The notes beneath the pieces were generated by a model, which saw only the letters and a program-made list of their open reading frames with translations, did not search any database and had not been told where the DNA came from. DNA of 64,000 nt, taken from NCBI RefSeq assembly GCF_012927345.1, contig NZ_JABBGJ010000036.1, positions 1 through 64,000 of the forward strand, in the 5' to 3' direction. The stretch's first letter is position 1. Every line of letters begins with the position of its first letter. The stretch comes from Paraburkholderia polaris. Its GTDB lineage: Bacteria > Pseudomonadota > Gammaproteobacteria > Burkholderiales > Burkholderiaceae. Shown piece by piece: positions 25,076-34,107 of this stretch. The position numbers and the translations under genes are program-made.

Positions 25076-26761
25076 ATGACGACGTCTCCTGCTCCATTGC
25101 CACTTGGGTCATCCAGCGCAGCACATGCGAAAGGTGTCCGTCCGGTGCTCTCAGTACAGAAACTGACTATCCACGCTGGCCAGGGTGCCGCGCGGTTGCC
25201 CGTGGTTCGCGATATCTCGTTTGACGTGGAGGAGGGCGAGACCGTGTGCGTCGTTGGCGAATCCGGTTCCGGCAAATCGGTCACCTCCTTTGCAATCATG
25301 GGCCTTTTGCCCAAGGGGGTCCTGACACCGACGGCCGGCCACATTCTGATTGATGGCGAGGACGTACTGAGCGCCGGTGAGGCGCGCATGCGCGAGCTAC
25401 GTGCCTCGCGTGTGGCCATGGTATTCCAGGAGCCAATGACCGCGCTCAACCCGGTTCAGCGCGTGGGACACCAGATCGATGACGTGCTGCGCCTGCACAC
25501 GCGCGCCTCGCCCAGCGAGCGCCGGGTTCAGGTGCTGGCCATGCTGAAGTCCGTGCACCTGCCCGACATCGAGCGCATCTACGATTGCTTCCCTCACCAG
25601 TTGTCCGGCGGACAGCGCCAGCGCATCGTAATCGCCATGGCGCTTATCCTCAAACCGCGCCTCTTGATCTGCGACGAACCGACCACCGCGCTGGACGTCA
25701 CCACGCAAAAGCAGATTCTCGCCCTGATTCGCGAGCTGCAGCAATACCAGAAAACGGCCGTGGTGTTCATCACCCATGACTTCGGGGTGGTTTCGGACAT
25801 CGCCGACCGCATCGTGGTGTTGAATCGTGGCGCGCTGGTGGAAACCGGCAGCCGCGAGCGCATATTAGTCAATCCAGGTCACGAGTACACGCGCATGCTG
25901 GTGTCCTCGGTCCCCAGCCTGATCCCCCGACACCGCGCACTACCGAATGCCGAGAACATGCTAGAAGTGGTTAGTCTGGGAAAGGTCTATGAGGAAAAGC
26001 GCCTGCTGGGCGCGTCTCGTAAAGTGACTGCCGTCAAAGGCGTTACTTTCGCGCTGCGGCGCGGCGAAGTGCTGGGGGTGGTCGGTGAATCCGGTTCCGG
26101 CAAGTCCACGGTGGCGCGGTGCGTGGTTAAGCTAATCGAACCCAGCGATGGCGCCGTGCTGCTCAATGGGATCGACCTGACCCGCGTACCCGCCAGCCGG
26201 ATGCGGCCGCTGCGCCAACGCGTGCAGTTCGTGTTTCAGGACCCCTACCGCTCGCTCAACCCTCGCCGTAGCGTGGGTGATTCGCTGATTGAAGGACTGG
26301 TCAATTTCGGTACGCCGCGCGCCAAGGCGTTGGAGACCGCGGCCCATGCCCTGAGCCTGGTGGGGCTCACTGCGGACGTGATGCAGCGCTACCCGCACCA
26401 ATTCTCGGGCGGGCAGCGCCAGCGCCTGTGCATTGCGCGGGCCGTGGTGATGGAGCCCGATGTGCTGGTTGCCGACGAAGCGGTTTCTGCACTGGACGTT
26501 TCGGTGCAGGCCCAGGTATTGACATTGCTCGAGGATATCCGGCAGCGCACCGGGGTGGCGATCCTGTTCATCACCCATGACTTGCGCGTGGCGGCCCAGA
26601 TCTGCAACACCATCGTCGTCATGCGGCGCGGCGAAGTGGTCGAAGCCGGCGATGCGGTCTCGGTTCTGAGCGATCCGCAACACGAATACACTCGCGCGCT
26701 CATCGACGCCGCACCGGGACGCAAGTGGGATTTCCAGAACTTCTGCCCGGCGGCGGCTTGA
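25076..26761 (+). CDS. Double ABC ATPase (fused DppD-DppF type)
   Basis: A 561-aa protein with two full nucleotide-binding domains. NBD1: Walker A GESGSGKS at about 61-68, signature LSGGQRQRI at about 177-185, Walker B LLICDEPTTALD, H-loop THD. NBD2: Walker A GESGSGKS at about 338-345, signature FSGGQRQRL, Walker B VLVADEAVSALD. The oligopeptide-type C-terminal extension (QHEYTRALIDAAPG) is present after NBD2. It powers the importer encoded upstream. The fusion of the two ATPases, normally separate DppD and DppF, is a common variant. Confidence 0.93.
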   Translation: MTTSPAPLPLGSSSAAHAKGVRPVLSVQKLTIHAGQGAARLPVVRDISFDVEEGETVCVVGESGSGKSVTSFAIMGLLPKGVLTPTAGHILIDGEDVLSAGEARMRELRASRVAMVFQEPMTALNPVQRVGHQIDDVLRLHTRASPSERRVQVLAMLKSVHLPDIERIYDCFPHQLSGGQRQRIVIAMALILKPRLLICDEPTTALDVTTQKQILALIRELQQYQKTAVVFITHDFGVVSDIADRIVVLNRGALVETGSRERILVNPGHEYTRMLVSSVPSLIPRHRALPNAENMLEVVSLGKVYEEKRLLGASRKVTAVKGVTFALRRGEVLGVVGESGSGKSTVARCVVKLIEPSDGAVLLNGIDLTRVPASRMRPLRQRVQFVFQDPYRSLNPRRSVGDSLIEGLVNFGTPRAKALETAAHALSLVGLTADVMQRYPHQFSGGQRQRLCIARAVVMEPDVLVADEAVSALDVSVQAQVLTLLEDIRQRTGVAILFITHDLRVAAQICNTIVVMRRGEVVEAGDAVSVLSDPQHEYTRALIDAAPGRKWDFQNFCPAAA

Positions 26762-26849
26762 CCGATCGTCGTCACGCGTTCATGAAGACAGGCATTGCGG
26801 CATGCCCACTGTATAGACCGATTGATAAATTCAATACAAAGGAATCCTG

Positions 26850-28349
26850 ATGAGTGATTGTTACGATGTCGTGATCCGCAATGGGGTCATTGTCGACGGG
26901 ACGGGCGCCGCCCGCTATGACGGTGATGTGGGTATCAGAGGCGATCGTATTGTGCGCATCGGCAATTTGCATGGGGCCAGCGCAACAACAGAGATCGACG
27001 CGTCGGGCCTTGCGGTTGCACCAGGCTTTATCGATGCGCATACGCACGATGACCGCCTGATGCTATCCGGGGGCGATATGGTGCCAAAAGTCAGCCAGGG
27101 CATCACTACCGTGGTGGGCGGCAATTGCGGCGTTTCGCTGGCACCGATGCCGCGGCCGATTCCCGATCCGGTCACGCCGCCGCTTAACCTGCTTGATGAA
27201 AGCGGATCGTGGTTTCGGTTCGCCAGCTTTGCTGAATATCTGGATGCGTTGCGTGCTCAGCCCGCTGCGACGAATTGCGCCATGCTGGTCGGTCACTCGA
27301 CCTTGCGTGTCGCTACCATGGACGATCTCTCCATACCGGCAAATCCAGATGAAATTGCTTCCATGCGCGCGCTGGTCGACGAAGCCATGCGCGCCGGCGC
27401 GATTGGCGTGTCAACAGGATTGTTCTACGAACCTTCGATAGCGTCACCCACGGAAGAGGTGATTGAAATATGCCAGCCGCTGCGCGAGTACGGCGGGGTG
27501 TATTGCACGCACATGCGGAACGAGGGGGATCAGGTCATGGAGTCACTGCTTGAAACTTTTCGCATCGGCCGCGAAGTTGGGGTACCAGTCGTTATCTCGC
27601 ATCATAAGGTGGTCGGTATCAAAAATTACGGGCGCTCCGCTGAAACACTGAAGCTAATTGCCGAGAACATGGAAAAGCAGGAAATTTGTCTGGATTGCTA
27701 TCCATATCCGGCGTCTTCGACCATTTTGTCCGCACATCGCGCACGCAACGCGACCCGAGTGACCGTCACATGGTCTAAAAGTCTGCCCCAATACGCCGGC
27801 ACGGATCTGACGGACATCGTTGCGGAGCTCGGTGGTACGCAGGAGGAAGTGATCGACCGTCTGCTGCCAGCCGGCGCGGTTTACCACATGATGGACGAGC
27901 GGGATGTGCAGCGCATTCTGGCGTTCGACCAGACCATGATCGGCTCCGATGGTTTGCCGCACGACGAGTCTCCGCACCCGCGTCTTTGGGGAAGTTTTCC
28001 GCGTGTTCTCGGACACTACGGACGGTCATTGGGCCTGTTTTCCCTTGAGACCGCCATCCATAAGATGACCGGACTGACAGCCAGGAATTTTGGGCTCGCA
28101 GGCCGTGGTGTGGTGCAGGAGGGCGCCTTCGCTGACCTGACCATTTTTAATCCAGAAACGGTTGATGATGCAGCGTCATTTGCCAAACCGATTGCGCCGG
28201 CCAAAGGCATTCATATAGTGCTTGTCAACGGCGTCGTTGTGTGGCGTGACGGCGGCCCAAGCGGAGCACGGCCGGGCCACGTGCTAAGGCGCGAGCGCAT
28301 GCCATCTACCGAGCCTTACACCGTCCCTGCAAACATGGTCAATGAGTAA
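26850..28349 (+). CDS. N-acyl-D-amino-acid deacylase (D-aminoacylase family)
   Basis: A 499-aa amidohydrolase. The metal motif HTH is at 64-66 within GFIDAHTHDDRL, the zinc-ligand Cys is C93 in GGNCGVSLAP, and a metal-site His lies in VVISHHKVVG. The C-terminal FADLTIFNPETVDD is typical. D-aminoacylases hydrolyse N-acyl-D-amino acids in the cytoplasm. It starts at ATG 26850 after AGGA, 88 bp beyond the ABC ATPase and only 3 bp before the formamidase-like gene. Together they suggest uptake and stepwise hydrolysis of N-substituted D-amino acids or related amides. Confidence 0.88.
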   Translation: MSDCYDVVIRNGVIVDGTGAARYDGDVGIRGDRIVRIGNLHGASATTEIDASGLAVAPGFIDAHTHDDRLMLSGGDMVPKVSQGITTVVGGNCGVSLAPMPRPIPDPVTPPLNLLDESGSWFRFASFAEYLDALRAQPAATNCAMLVGHSTLRVATMDDLSIPANPDEIASMRALVDEAMRAGAIGVSTGLFYEPSIASPTEEVIEICQPLREYGGVYCTHMRNEGDQVMESLLETFRIGREVGVPVVISHHKVVGIKNYGRSAETLKLIAENMEKQEICLDCYPYPASSTILSAHRARNATRVTVTWSKSLPQYAGTDLTDIVAELGGTQEEVIDRLLPAGAVYHMMDERDVQRILAFDQTMIGSDGLPHDESPHPRLWGSFPRVLGHYGRSLGLFSLETAIHKMTGLTARNFGLAGRGVVQEGAFADLTIFNPETVDDAASFAKPIAPAKGIHIVLVNGVVVWRDGGPSGARPGHVLRRERMPSTEPYTVPANMVNE

Positions 28350-28352
28350 GGC

Positions 28353-30590
28353 ATGGACTCGAATCTGAATAATTTGCCCGCTATTATCGGCTACGTCACG
28401 CCTTTTAGCGGGAGGCCTGGGGACACTTTGTCCTTCAAGATCAGCTCGCAGGGCGACCGCGACTTCAGTGCCGCCGTCGCGCGTATCGACTGTTGCGATC
28501 CGAATCCGGAAGGGCCCCGAATGAAGCTCGTGCCAGTGGATTTCGCACTGCAAGCCCACTATGCGGGCTCCGAACAGCCGGTATTTTCGGGCTCCTGCGC
28601 TGTGGGTCCATTGCCGTCGCTCGATGGGGTGCAACAACTCGTAGTCGAGTTGATTGTGCAGCCGACCCTGATAAGTGATCAGATGCAAACCCTGCTGTCT
28701 TTGCAGAACGAAAGCGGGTCGCGGGGATTGGCCATCGGGCTGCGCGGTGGACAACTCATCTTCCAGGGTCTCGCTAGCCAGTCAATAGGCGTGGACATCG
28801 CAACCGGCCTCGACATACCTTTGCGGCGCTGGACTCGGTTGCGCATCGTACTGGACGAACAGCAGAACGCGTCGATAGAGGCCAGTCAGGCCGGCCTTCG
28901 TGAAGCTCCGCGCACTGCACAACTGCGGGTTGCCATGCACAACTGCGCAACGGATGCCTCCGTCGACCGTATATGCCTGGCCGCGATTTGGCGGGGTCAT
29001 CCAGAACACGCCTTCAATGGCCTGCTCGAAGCACCGGCTTTGTTCGTGGCGGATGACGAATCTTCCGGCGGCTGCACTGCTGCGCTGCGCGCAATCGCGC
29101 GCTGGGATTTCTCCCAGTTCATCGATCAGCAATGGGTACCTGACAGCGTGGACAATTCACGACGGCTGGCGTTGGTCAATTTGCCAGGGCGTGGGGTGCG
29201 CTCGTCAAAGTGGACGGGCCTTCATATGGACTGGAAAACAGCTCCCGACGAATACGCCGCCATCTATTTTCACGCCGATGACCTGCTCGACTGCGAATGG
29301 AAAACCAGCGTCGAGCTACGTATTCCGGAAGGGACGCCATCCGGCGTATACGGGCTGACGGTGCGTAACGGTATCGGCGCCGATACCATCCCCTTTTATG
29401 TAACACCTGGCCCTGCCGGGCCGCGCGCACGGATTCTGTTTCTGGCCCCGACGCTGACATACGTGGCCTACGCCAATTATGTCCGCGGCAACTTCGCCGG
29501 GGCGTTGGCGGACCGCGTCGAACAGTGGAACGCTTACCCCAACCACCCCGACGTCTTCACCGCCTATGGCGCATCCACCTATAACCGTCACCCCGATGGC
29601 TCCGGCATCAGCATCTCCTCGCGCCTGCGTCCAATTCTGACCATGCGCCCTGGATTCATGACCTTCTGCGACGAGCGCGGGTCGGGCATGCGCCATTTTC
29701 CGGCCGATTCGCACCTGACTGACTGGCTGCATGAAAAAGGATACGCTTTCGACGTCATCACCGACGAGGATCTCGATGATCAAGGTGTGGCGGCGCTCGC
29801 CGGTTATGACGTCGTTCTGACTGGTTCGCATCCGGAGTATTACACCCGCCGCATGCTTGAGGCGGTACTGAGCTACCGGGCCGCGGGCGGTAATTTAATG
29901 TATTTGGGCGGTAACGGTTTCTACTGGAAGATTGCACGCACTCCTGAGCTACCTCACGCGATTGAAATCCGGCGCGCTGAAGGCGGCCTTCGCCCATGGG
30001 CCAGCGAACCTGGCGAGTACTATAACCAGCTCGATGGCGAATATGGCGGACTCTGGCGGCGTAACGGCATCCCGCCACAGAGCGTCGCTGGCGTAGGGTT
30101 CACCGTGCAGGGCGCGTTTGAAGGGAGCTACTACACTCGCACGCCGGCATCGTTCCGCCACGACCTTGCCTGGCTATTCGAGGGCGTGGCGGCCGGCCCA
30201 GGTGAGCGGCTCGGCGATTTCGGACTGTCTGGCGGCGGTGCGGCTGGATTTGAGCTGGATCAGGCATCGATTCAGTTGGGTACGCCTGACTACGTATCGA
30301 TCATAGCCGTCTCCGAGGCGCACGGCCCAACGTTCAAGATAGCGCCCGAAGAAATTCTGACGTGGCTTCTGCCAGCCGACCCGGCACGCGAATACGAAGG
30401 TATGCGGGCGCACATGATTTACGGTGTCTCACCCAATGGCGGAGGCCTGTTCGCGGTGGGGTCCATCAGCTTTCTGGGCAGTCTGTCCCATAACCGCTAT
30501 GACAACGATATATCCCGAATCCTGGAAAACTGCCTGAACCGGTTTTGCGGCGCCCCCGCGGCGGTGCGCCGCAGCCCGAGTGAGGGCTGA
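28353..30590 (+). CDS. N,N-dimethylformamidase large-subunit-like protein
   Basis: A 745-aa protein related to the large (beta) subunit of N,N-dimethylformamidase. It has an N-terminal immunoglobulin/LamG-like part (IIGYVTPFSGRPGDTLSFKI; LQNESGSRGLAIGLRGGQLI) and then the catalytic domain (LAPTLTYVAYANYVRGNFAG; VLTGSHPEYYT; YRAAGGNLMYLGGNGFYWKI). The characterised enzyme uses a mononuclear iron held by Tyr, His and Glu. Candidate ligands here are Y410, H493 and E495. Length is near the known 760-aa subunit. No gene for the small subunit is adjacent, which is unusual. It probably cleaves a C-N amide bond in a substrate brought by the ABC importer. Confidence 0.85.
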   Translation: MDSNLNNLPAIIGYVTPFSGRPGDTLSFKISSQGDRDFSAAVARIDCCDPNPEGPRMKLVPVDFALQAHYAGSEQPVFSGSCAVGPLPSLDGVQQLVVELIVQPTLISDQMQTLLSLQNESGSRGLAIGLRGGQLIFQGLASQSIGVDIATGLDIPLRRWTRLRIVLDEQQNASIEASQAGLREAPRTAQLRVAMHNCATDASVDRICLAAIWRGHPEHAFNGLLEAPALFVADDESSGGCTAALRAIARWDFSQFIDQQWVPDSVDNSRRLALVNLPGRGVRSSKWTGLHMDWKTAPDEYAAIYFHADDLLDCEWKTSVELRIPEGTPSGVYGLTVRNGIGADTIPFYVTPGPAGPRARILFLAPTLTYVAYANYVRGNFAGALADRVEQWNAYPNHPDVFTAYGASTYNRHPDGSGISISSRLRPILTMRPGFMTFCDERGSGMRHFPADSHLTDWLHEKGYAFDVITDEDLDDQGVAALAGYDVVLTGSHPEYYTRRMLEAVLSYRAAGGNLMYLGGNGFYWKIARTPELPHAIEIRRAEGGLRPWASEPGEYYNQLDGEYGGLWRRNGIPPQSVAGVGFTVQGAFEGSYYTRTPASFRHDLAWLFEGVAAGPGERLGDFGLSGGGAAGFELDQASIQLGTPDYVSIIAVSEAHGPTFKIAPEEILTWLLPADPAREYEGMRAHMIYGVSPNGGGLFAVGSISFLGSLSHNRYDNDISRILENCLNRFCGAPAAVRRSPSEG

Positions 30591-30729
30591 CCGGCGGATA
30601 GCGAGCAACGTTCGTCGCGCGATTGGGCATCCCCGTGATTTGAGTGCAGATCACGAATGGGCGACACTTTTCGCGCTGCGCGTTGCCTTGCGCAACGGTT
30701 CGGTCTATGTCGCGCACAGCTTCGATTTC
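30591..30729 (+). pseudogene. Tn3-family transposase fragment, cut by IS6 element
   Basis: The plus strand reads ASNVRRAIGHPRDLSADHEW, then ATLFALRVALRNGSVYVAHS FDF, and stops exactly where the IS6-family element begins. The 'FALR-x-ALRNGS-x-YVAHS' block is characteristic of Tn3-family transposases. Only about 45 residues remain, with no start and no C-terminus on the far side of the IS. It marks an older transposon boundary at the end of the catabolic cluster. Confidence 0.65.
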
Positions 30730-31593
30730 GGTATTGTCACGTTGATGGCGGGTTGAGGCAGACGCGGCGACAATTGCGGGCATGAAACGAACCACTTTGC
30801 CGCAGCGAGCGCCGGCCACCGACACCATTTCCTACGCCGGCTACCGGTTTCCGCCCGATGTGATCAGCTACGCGGTTTGGCTGTACTACCGTTTTCCGCT
30901 AAGCCTGCGCATGGTCGAGGAACTACTGGGCGCCCGTGGCATCGATCTGACCTACGAGACAGTGCGACGCTGGTCGGTAAAGTTCGGGCTGGGCATTGCC
31001 CGGCGTATCCGGTCCACCGCTCTGGCGCGAGGCGACAAGTGGCACCTCGATGAAATGGTCGTCTCGATCAATGGCAGGAAGCACTGGCTGTGGCGTGCGA
31101 TGGACCAGCATGGCGCGGCGCTCGACGTGCTGGTGCAAAGCCGGCGCGACCGGCACGCGGCCCGGCGCCTGATGCGCAAGCTGCTCAGGAAACGTGGGTG
31201 CGCGCCGCGTGTACTTGTCACCGACAAGCTCAGGAGCTACGCGGCGGCGAACCGGGATCTGGGGCTCAATGTCGAACATCGCCAACACAAGGGGCTGAAC
31301 AACCGGGCGGAAAACTCGCACCAGCCGACACGGGTGCGCGAGAAGGTGATGCGCCGCTGCAAATCAGCGCGTCACGTGCAACGTTCGCTTCGGTCCACGA
31401 CCAGATTGCCAATCTCTTCATGCATTGCCGTTACCACACTGACGCAGGGCAAAAGCGGACGCTACGCACCCAGGCCTTCGAGGCGTGGGAAAGCGTGACG
31501 GGCGCTCCGTTGCTGGAGCGACTCGCCGCTTAAATTAGGCATATTTACATACGGTGCGTTCGAGCGCGTTGCGTTCTACAACTTGACAATACC
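30730..31593 (+). mobile_element. IS6-family insertion sequence, both terminal repeats visible
   Basis: The 864-bp element starts GGTATTGTCACGTTG at 30730 and ends CAACTTGACAATACC at 31593. The ends match at 14 of 15 positions as inverted repeats. It carries one transposase gene. The 8 bases outside each end (TCGATTTC and TTCAGAAG) differ, so there is no target duplication. This points to a recombination or deletion event after insertion rather than a simple transposition. Confidence 0.88.
30782..31533 (+). pseudogene. IS6-family transposase with a 1-base frameshift
   Basis: The frame opens MKRTTLPQRAPATDTISYAG, with the N-terminal helix-turn-helix (LSLRMVEELLGARGIDLTYE TVRRW) and the DDE residues in WHLDEMVVSINGRKHW, VLVTDKLRSY and NRAENSHQPTRVREK. 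After ARHVQR the expected FASVHDQIANLFMHCRY continues one frame over. A single T is missing at about 31384-31385. The restored protein would end ESVTGAPLLERLAA at 31533. All three catalytic residues precede the shift, but the C-terminal end is replaced by unrelated residues, so activity is doubtful. Confidence 0.88.
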
Positions 31594-31802
31594 TTCAGAA
31601 GTCCACACCCGCTTGAGTTCCGGGTACGGACTTTTTTGTGCGCCAACAATAGTTGTCGAGCCAATCGTCGACTTTTGCAAGTTTTCTGGCGTGCCGCGTT
31701 GCAATGGACACTGCCGGGCGATCAGATCATCCCGGCCAGTCTGGCCGCGCCGATCAGAAGCCGTCGTAGGTGAGCGATCCGGTCATGGTGTGCTCGCTCC
31801 CG

Positions 31803-33197
31803 TCATCCGTCGTGGGCAGAATTCGCGGAACGTTTCGGCGAGCACAACCGACGTACCGACTCCGTCAGGCGCCAGAACGGCGAACGCTGCAGCCGGGCAA
31901 GTTGTTGCCTCACTTCTCCTAAAGCCGCCCGCGTTGCCGCAAGTTCGCCTGCCAGCACTGTGTCAAACCCCGCGCCGTCGATCAGCGCGACATCCACGAT
32001 ACGTGTAGCCCGATGAAGAGGAACCTGCGTCTGCGGCCAGTTCGCCTGTGCACCGAAGGCCAATACCTGTGTGGCCTGCGCGAGTTTGCTAGTCCAGAGC
32101 GAAAATGTATCAGGATGGACAGCGCCGCTGCGCACCATCTCCTTGCCGAAATGCATGGCTTCAAGATGGATTTTCAATCCTTCCGACGCGTCGAACCCAC
32201 AATGACGATCGTCCCCGCTCGCTTGACGCGCGCTTGCGAACGATGGCGCAAGTCCCGTTAGATCGGCTACCCAGCGTTCGGCGGCCTGCGTATAAGCGGG
32301 CGACCTGGCGGCGAGGTCGCAATCAAAGATCGCATGTGCGTGGGTTGCGGCATGCTGCAACGTAAGGAGCCAATGCCCAAGAAAAGCGCGATACGCAGCG
32401 GCGGGCGCAACATTCACAGCATGTTGCTTGAAAAAATCGAGGGTTGGTCCAAATGTTTCTTCTCCAGGCCCCGGCGATACCTCCGGCAGATCGACCTGTA
32501 GTGCGTCGAGCATCCTGCTAACCATCGGCGTATGTTTGTTCAATGCCAGAACGGCAAACGGCACAGCCACAAAATGCGGGTTTCCGTGCCTGGCGAGCAA
32601 ATCCCAACATGAGCGCCACTGAGAAATCGGGTTTTTCTCGACCACGATGTGTACGGCGTCCGGGAAGGTGCTGCGGAACCATTGCAGTCGACCTAGCGAT
32701 CGACAGAACTTGAAGACAGGCACCCCGCCTTGCTCATGAGCCGCGCCGATCAGGTCGCGTAGATAGGCCTCAAGCCGGTCAGCCCCGTCCGGAGTTTGTC
32801 CCGTGAAGCGATCGATTGAAAAGCGCTCCTCGTAGCCGGGGATACCCCGTCCACCAGGTCCAAGCAGATGAGCGAATTCGGCGAAATACGGTTTCTCCAG
32901 TTTCGGATGGCCCGAATGCCAACTGTCGGCCGTACTCGTCGCCAGATTTACCGAGTCGATCGTCGACAACATCTCGTGCAAGGGTTCATAGTAGGCGGTG
33001 ACTTCGTTGAGGTGGCGAAAGCACGACCATAGCCACGTGCCCGCCGTTCTGTATCCGGCATGCAAGAACACCGCTTTGGTTTCTGGCGTCATCGAGCGTA
33101 ACGTAAGTTGAATTTCGGTAAGTGGTTGCAAATCCTCGCGCCGGGGAATCGCTTTATAGCTGACCTGACCCGGGTTTTTCCGTTGTGTTGCCGTCAT
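31803..33197 (-). CDS. Sulfotransferase-like protein
   Basis: A protein of about 464 aa. AVFLHAGYRTAGTWLWSCFR at about 42-61 fits the 5'-phosphosulfate loop of PAPS-dependent sulfotransferases. HIVVEKNPISQWRSCWDLL resembles the 3'-phosphate motif (RNP...S). The C-terminal 80 residues are helical and probably form a coiled coil (ATRAALGEVRQQLARLQRSP). The ATG at 33197 overlaps the upstream glycosyltransferase by 44 bases; a start at 33092 is also possible. With two GT9 genes it suggests a sulfated surface glycan. No signal peptide, so it is cytosolic. Confidence 0.72.
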   Translation of the reverse strand: MTATQRKNPGQVSYKAIPRREDLQPLTEIQLTLRSMTPETKAVFLHAGYRTAGTWLWSCFRHLNEVTAYYEPLHEMLSTIDSVNLATSTADSWHSGHPKLEKPYFAEFAHLLGPGGRGIPGYEERFSIDRFTGQTPDGADRLEAYLRDLIGAAHEQGGVPVFKFCRSLGRLQWFRSTFPDAVHIVVEKNPISQWRSCWDLLARHGNPHFVAVPFAVLALNKHTPMVSRMLDALQVDLPEVSPGPGEETFGPTLDFFKQHAVNVAPAAAYRAFLGHWLLTLQHAATHAHAIFDCDLAARSPAYTQAAERWVADLTGLAPSFASARQASGDDRHCGFDASEGLKIHLEAMHFGKEMVRSGAVHPDTFSLWTSKLAQATQVLAFGAQANWPQTQVPLHRATRIVDVALIDGAGFDTVLAGELAATRAALGEVRQQLARLQRSPFWRLTESVRRLCSPKRSANSAHDG

Positions 33198-34107
33198 CTC
33201 GTACCATGCGCTGAAACGCCGACAATACTCGCGCGCACGTGAGTGTCTGACGCCAGAATTTCTCCTTGAGCCGCGCGGTGGGAACCCATTGCCAGGGCAA
33301 AACCACGTTGACCGTTCCCCACGCCGGGCGCCAGCGTTCAGATACGCGGCGGCGCCGGAACAGACTGATCGTCGGAATGCTGAGACTTGACGCGAGATGC
33401 CCGACGCCGGAGTCGTTTCCGATAAACCAGCCGGATTCGTATAGCCAACATGCCAGGTCGTGAGGGTTGTTAAATTCAGGCGCGGGGATGCCCCATCTTT
33501 CCAGTTCGAGCCAGCGCTCGCGTTCGTGGGGTGCAATCACGAAGTGCACGTCGTAGCCGCGCCGACGCAAATTGTGGGCTAATTTCACGAAGCGTCGCGA
33601 TAGCCAGCGTTTGTCTTCGGTGCTGGCCTCGGGATGAATCGCGATCCGGCGAATGTATTGGCGGTGTCGTAGCGTGGGCGGAGGCGTCATTCCGTTATAC
33701 AGACCGACATTCGAAAGCCCGAGTTCGTCACGGCAAAAGTCAGCGAAGCGTTCGGCCATACATCCCGAGCGGTCCCCGAATACGACCTTATCCAGATCAA
33801 GGACACAAGGGTGGGCTTCCGTCAGGCGTGGCATCGGCTGATTCCGATGCATCTGCAAAACAGTGTGATACGGCACTAGCCTTGCCCGGGTATCCGCCTC
33901 GTCCGGCAACGGTTGAATCGTGACGTCGGGGAACCAGTGTCGCAATGCATGAGCTGGGCGCCCGAATACCGTGACATCAATGCCGTTTCTTAAAAGATTG
34001 TGCACGATCACCATCAACACCAGGGTGTCGCCAATTGCGTTCGACATGACCACTGCAATACGTCTGGGTCCGTCTCCGGTCATGCTGGGGAAGGGTAGCG
34101 AATTCAT
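33154..34107 (-). CDS. GT9 (heptosyltransferase-like) glycosyltransferase, copy 2
   Basis: A 317-aa GT9 member. The N-terminal Rossmann half has RRIAVVMSNAIGDTLVLMVI and VTVFGRPAHALRHWFPDV. The C-terminal half has RRIAIHPEASTEDKRW and GWFIGNDSGVGHLASSLSIP, the GNDSGxxHLA nucleotide-sugar motif of heptosyltransferases. Its ATG overlaps the stop of the upstream GT9 gene (ATGA), so the two are translationally coupled. The two proteins share the same blocks throughout, so they arose by tandem duplication. The donor may be an ADP-heptose or another nucleotide sugar. Confidence 0.85.
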   Translation of the reverse strand: MNSLPFPSMTGDGPRRIAVVMSNAIGDTLVLMVIVHNLLRNGIDVTVFGRPAHALRHWFPDVTIQPLPDEADTRARLVPYHTVLQMHRNQPMPRLTEAHPCVLDLDKVVFGDRSGCMAERFADFCRDELGLSNVGLYNGMTPPPTLRHRQYIRRIAIHPEASTEDKRWLSRRFVKLAHNLRRRGYDVHFVIAPHERERWLELERWGIPAPEFNNPHDLACWLYESGWFIGNDSGVGHLASSLSIPTISLFRRRRVSERWRPAWGTVNVVLPWQWVPTARLKEKFWRQTLTCARVLSAFQRMVRDDGNTTEKPGSGQL

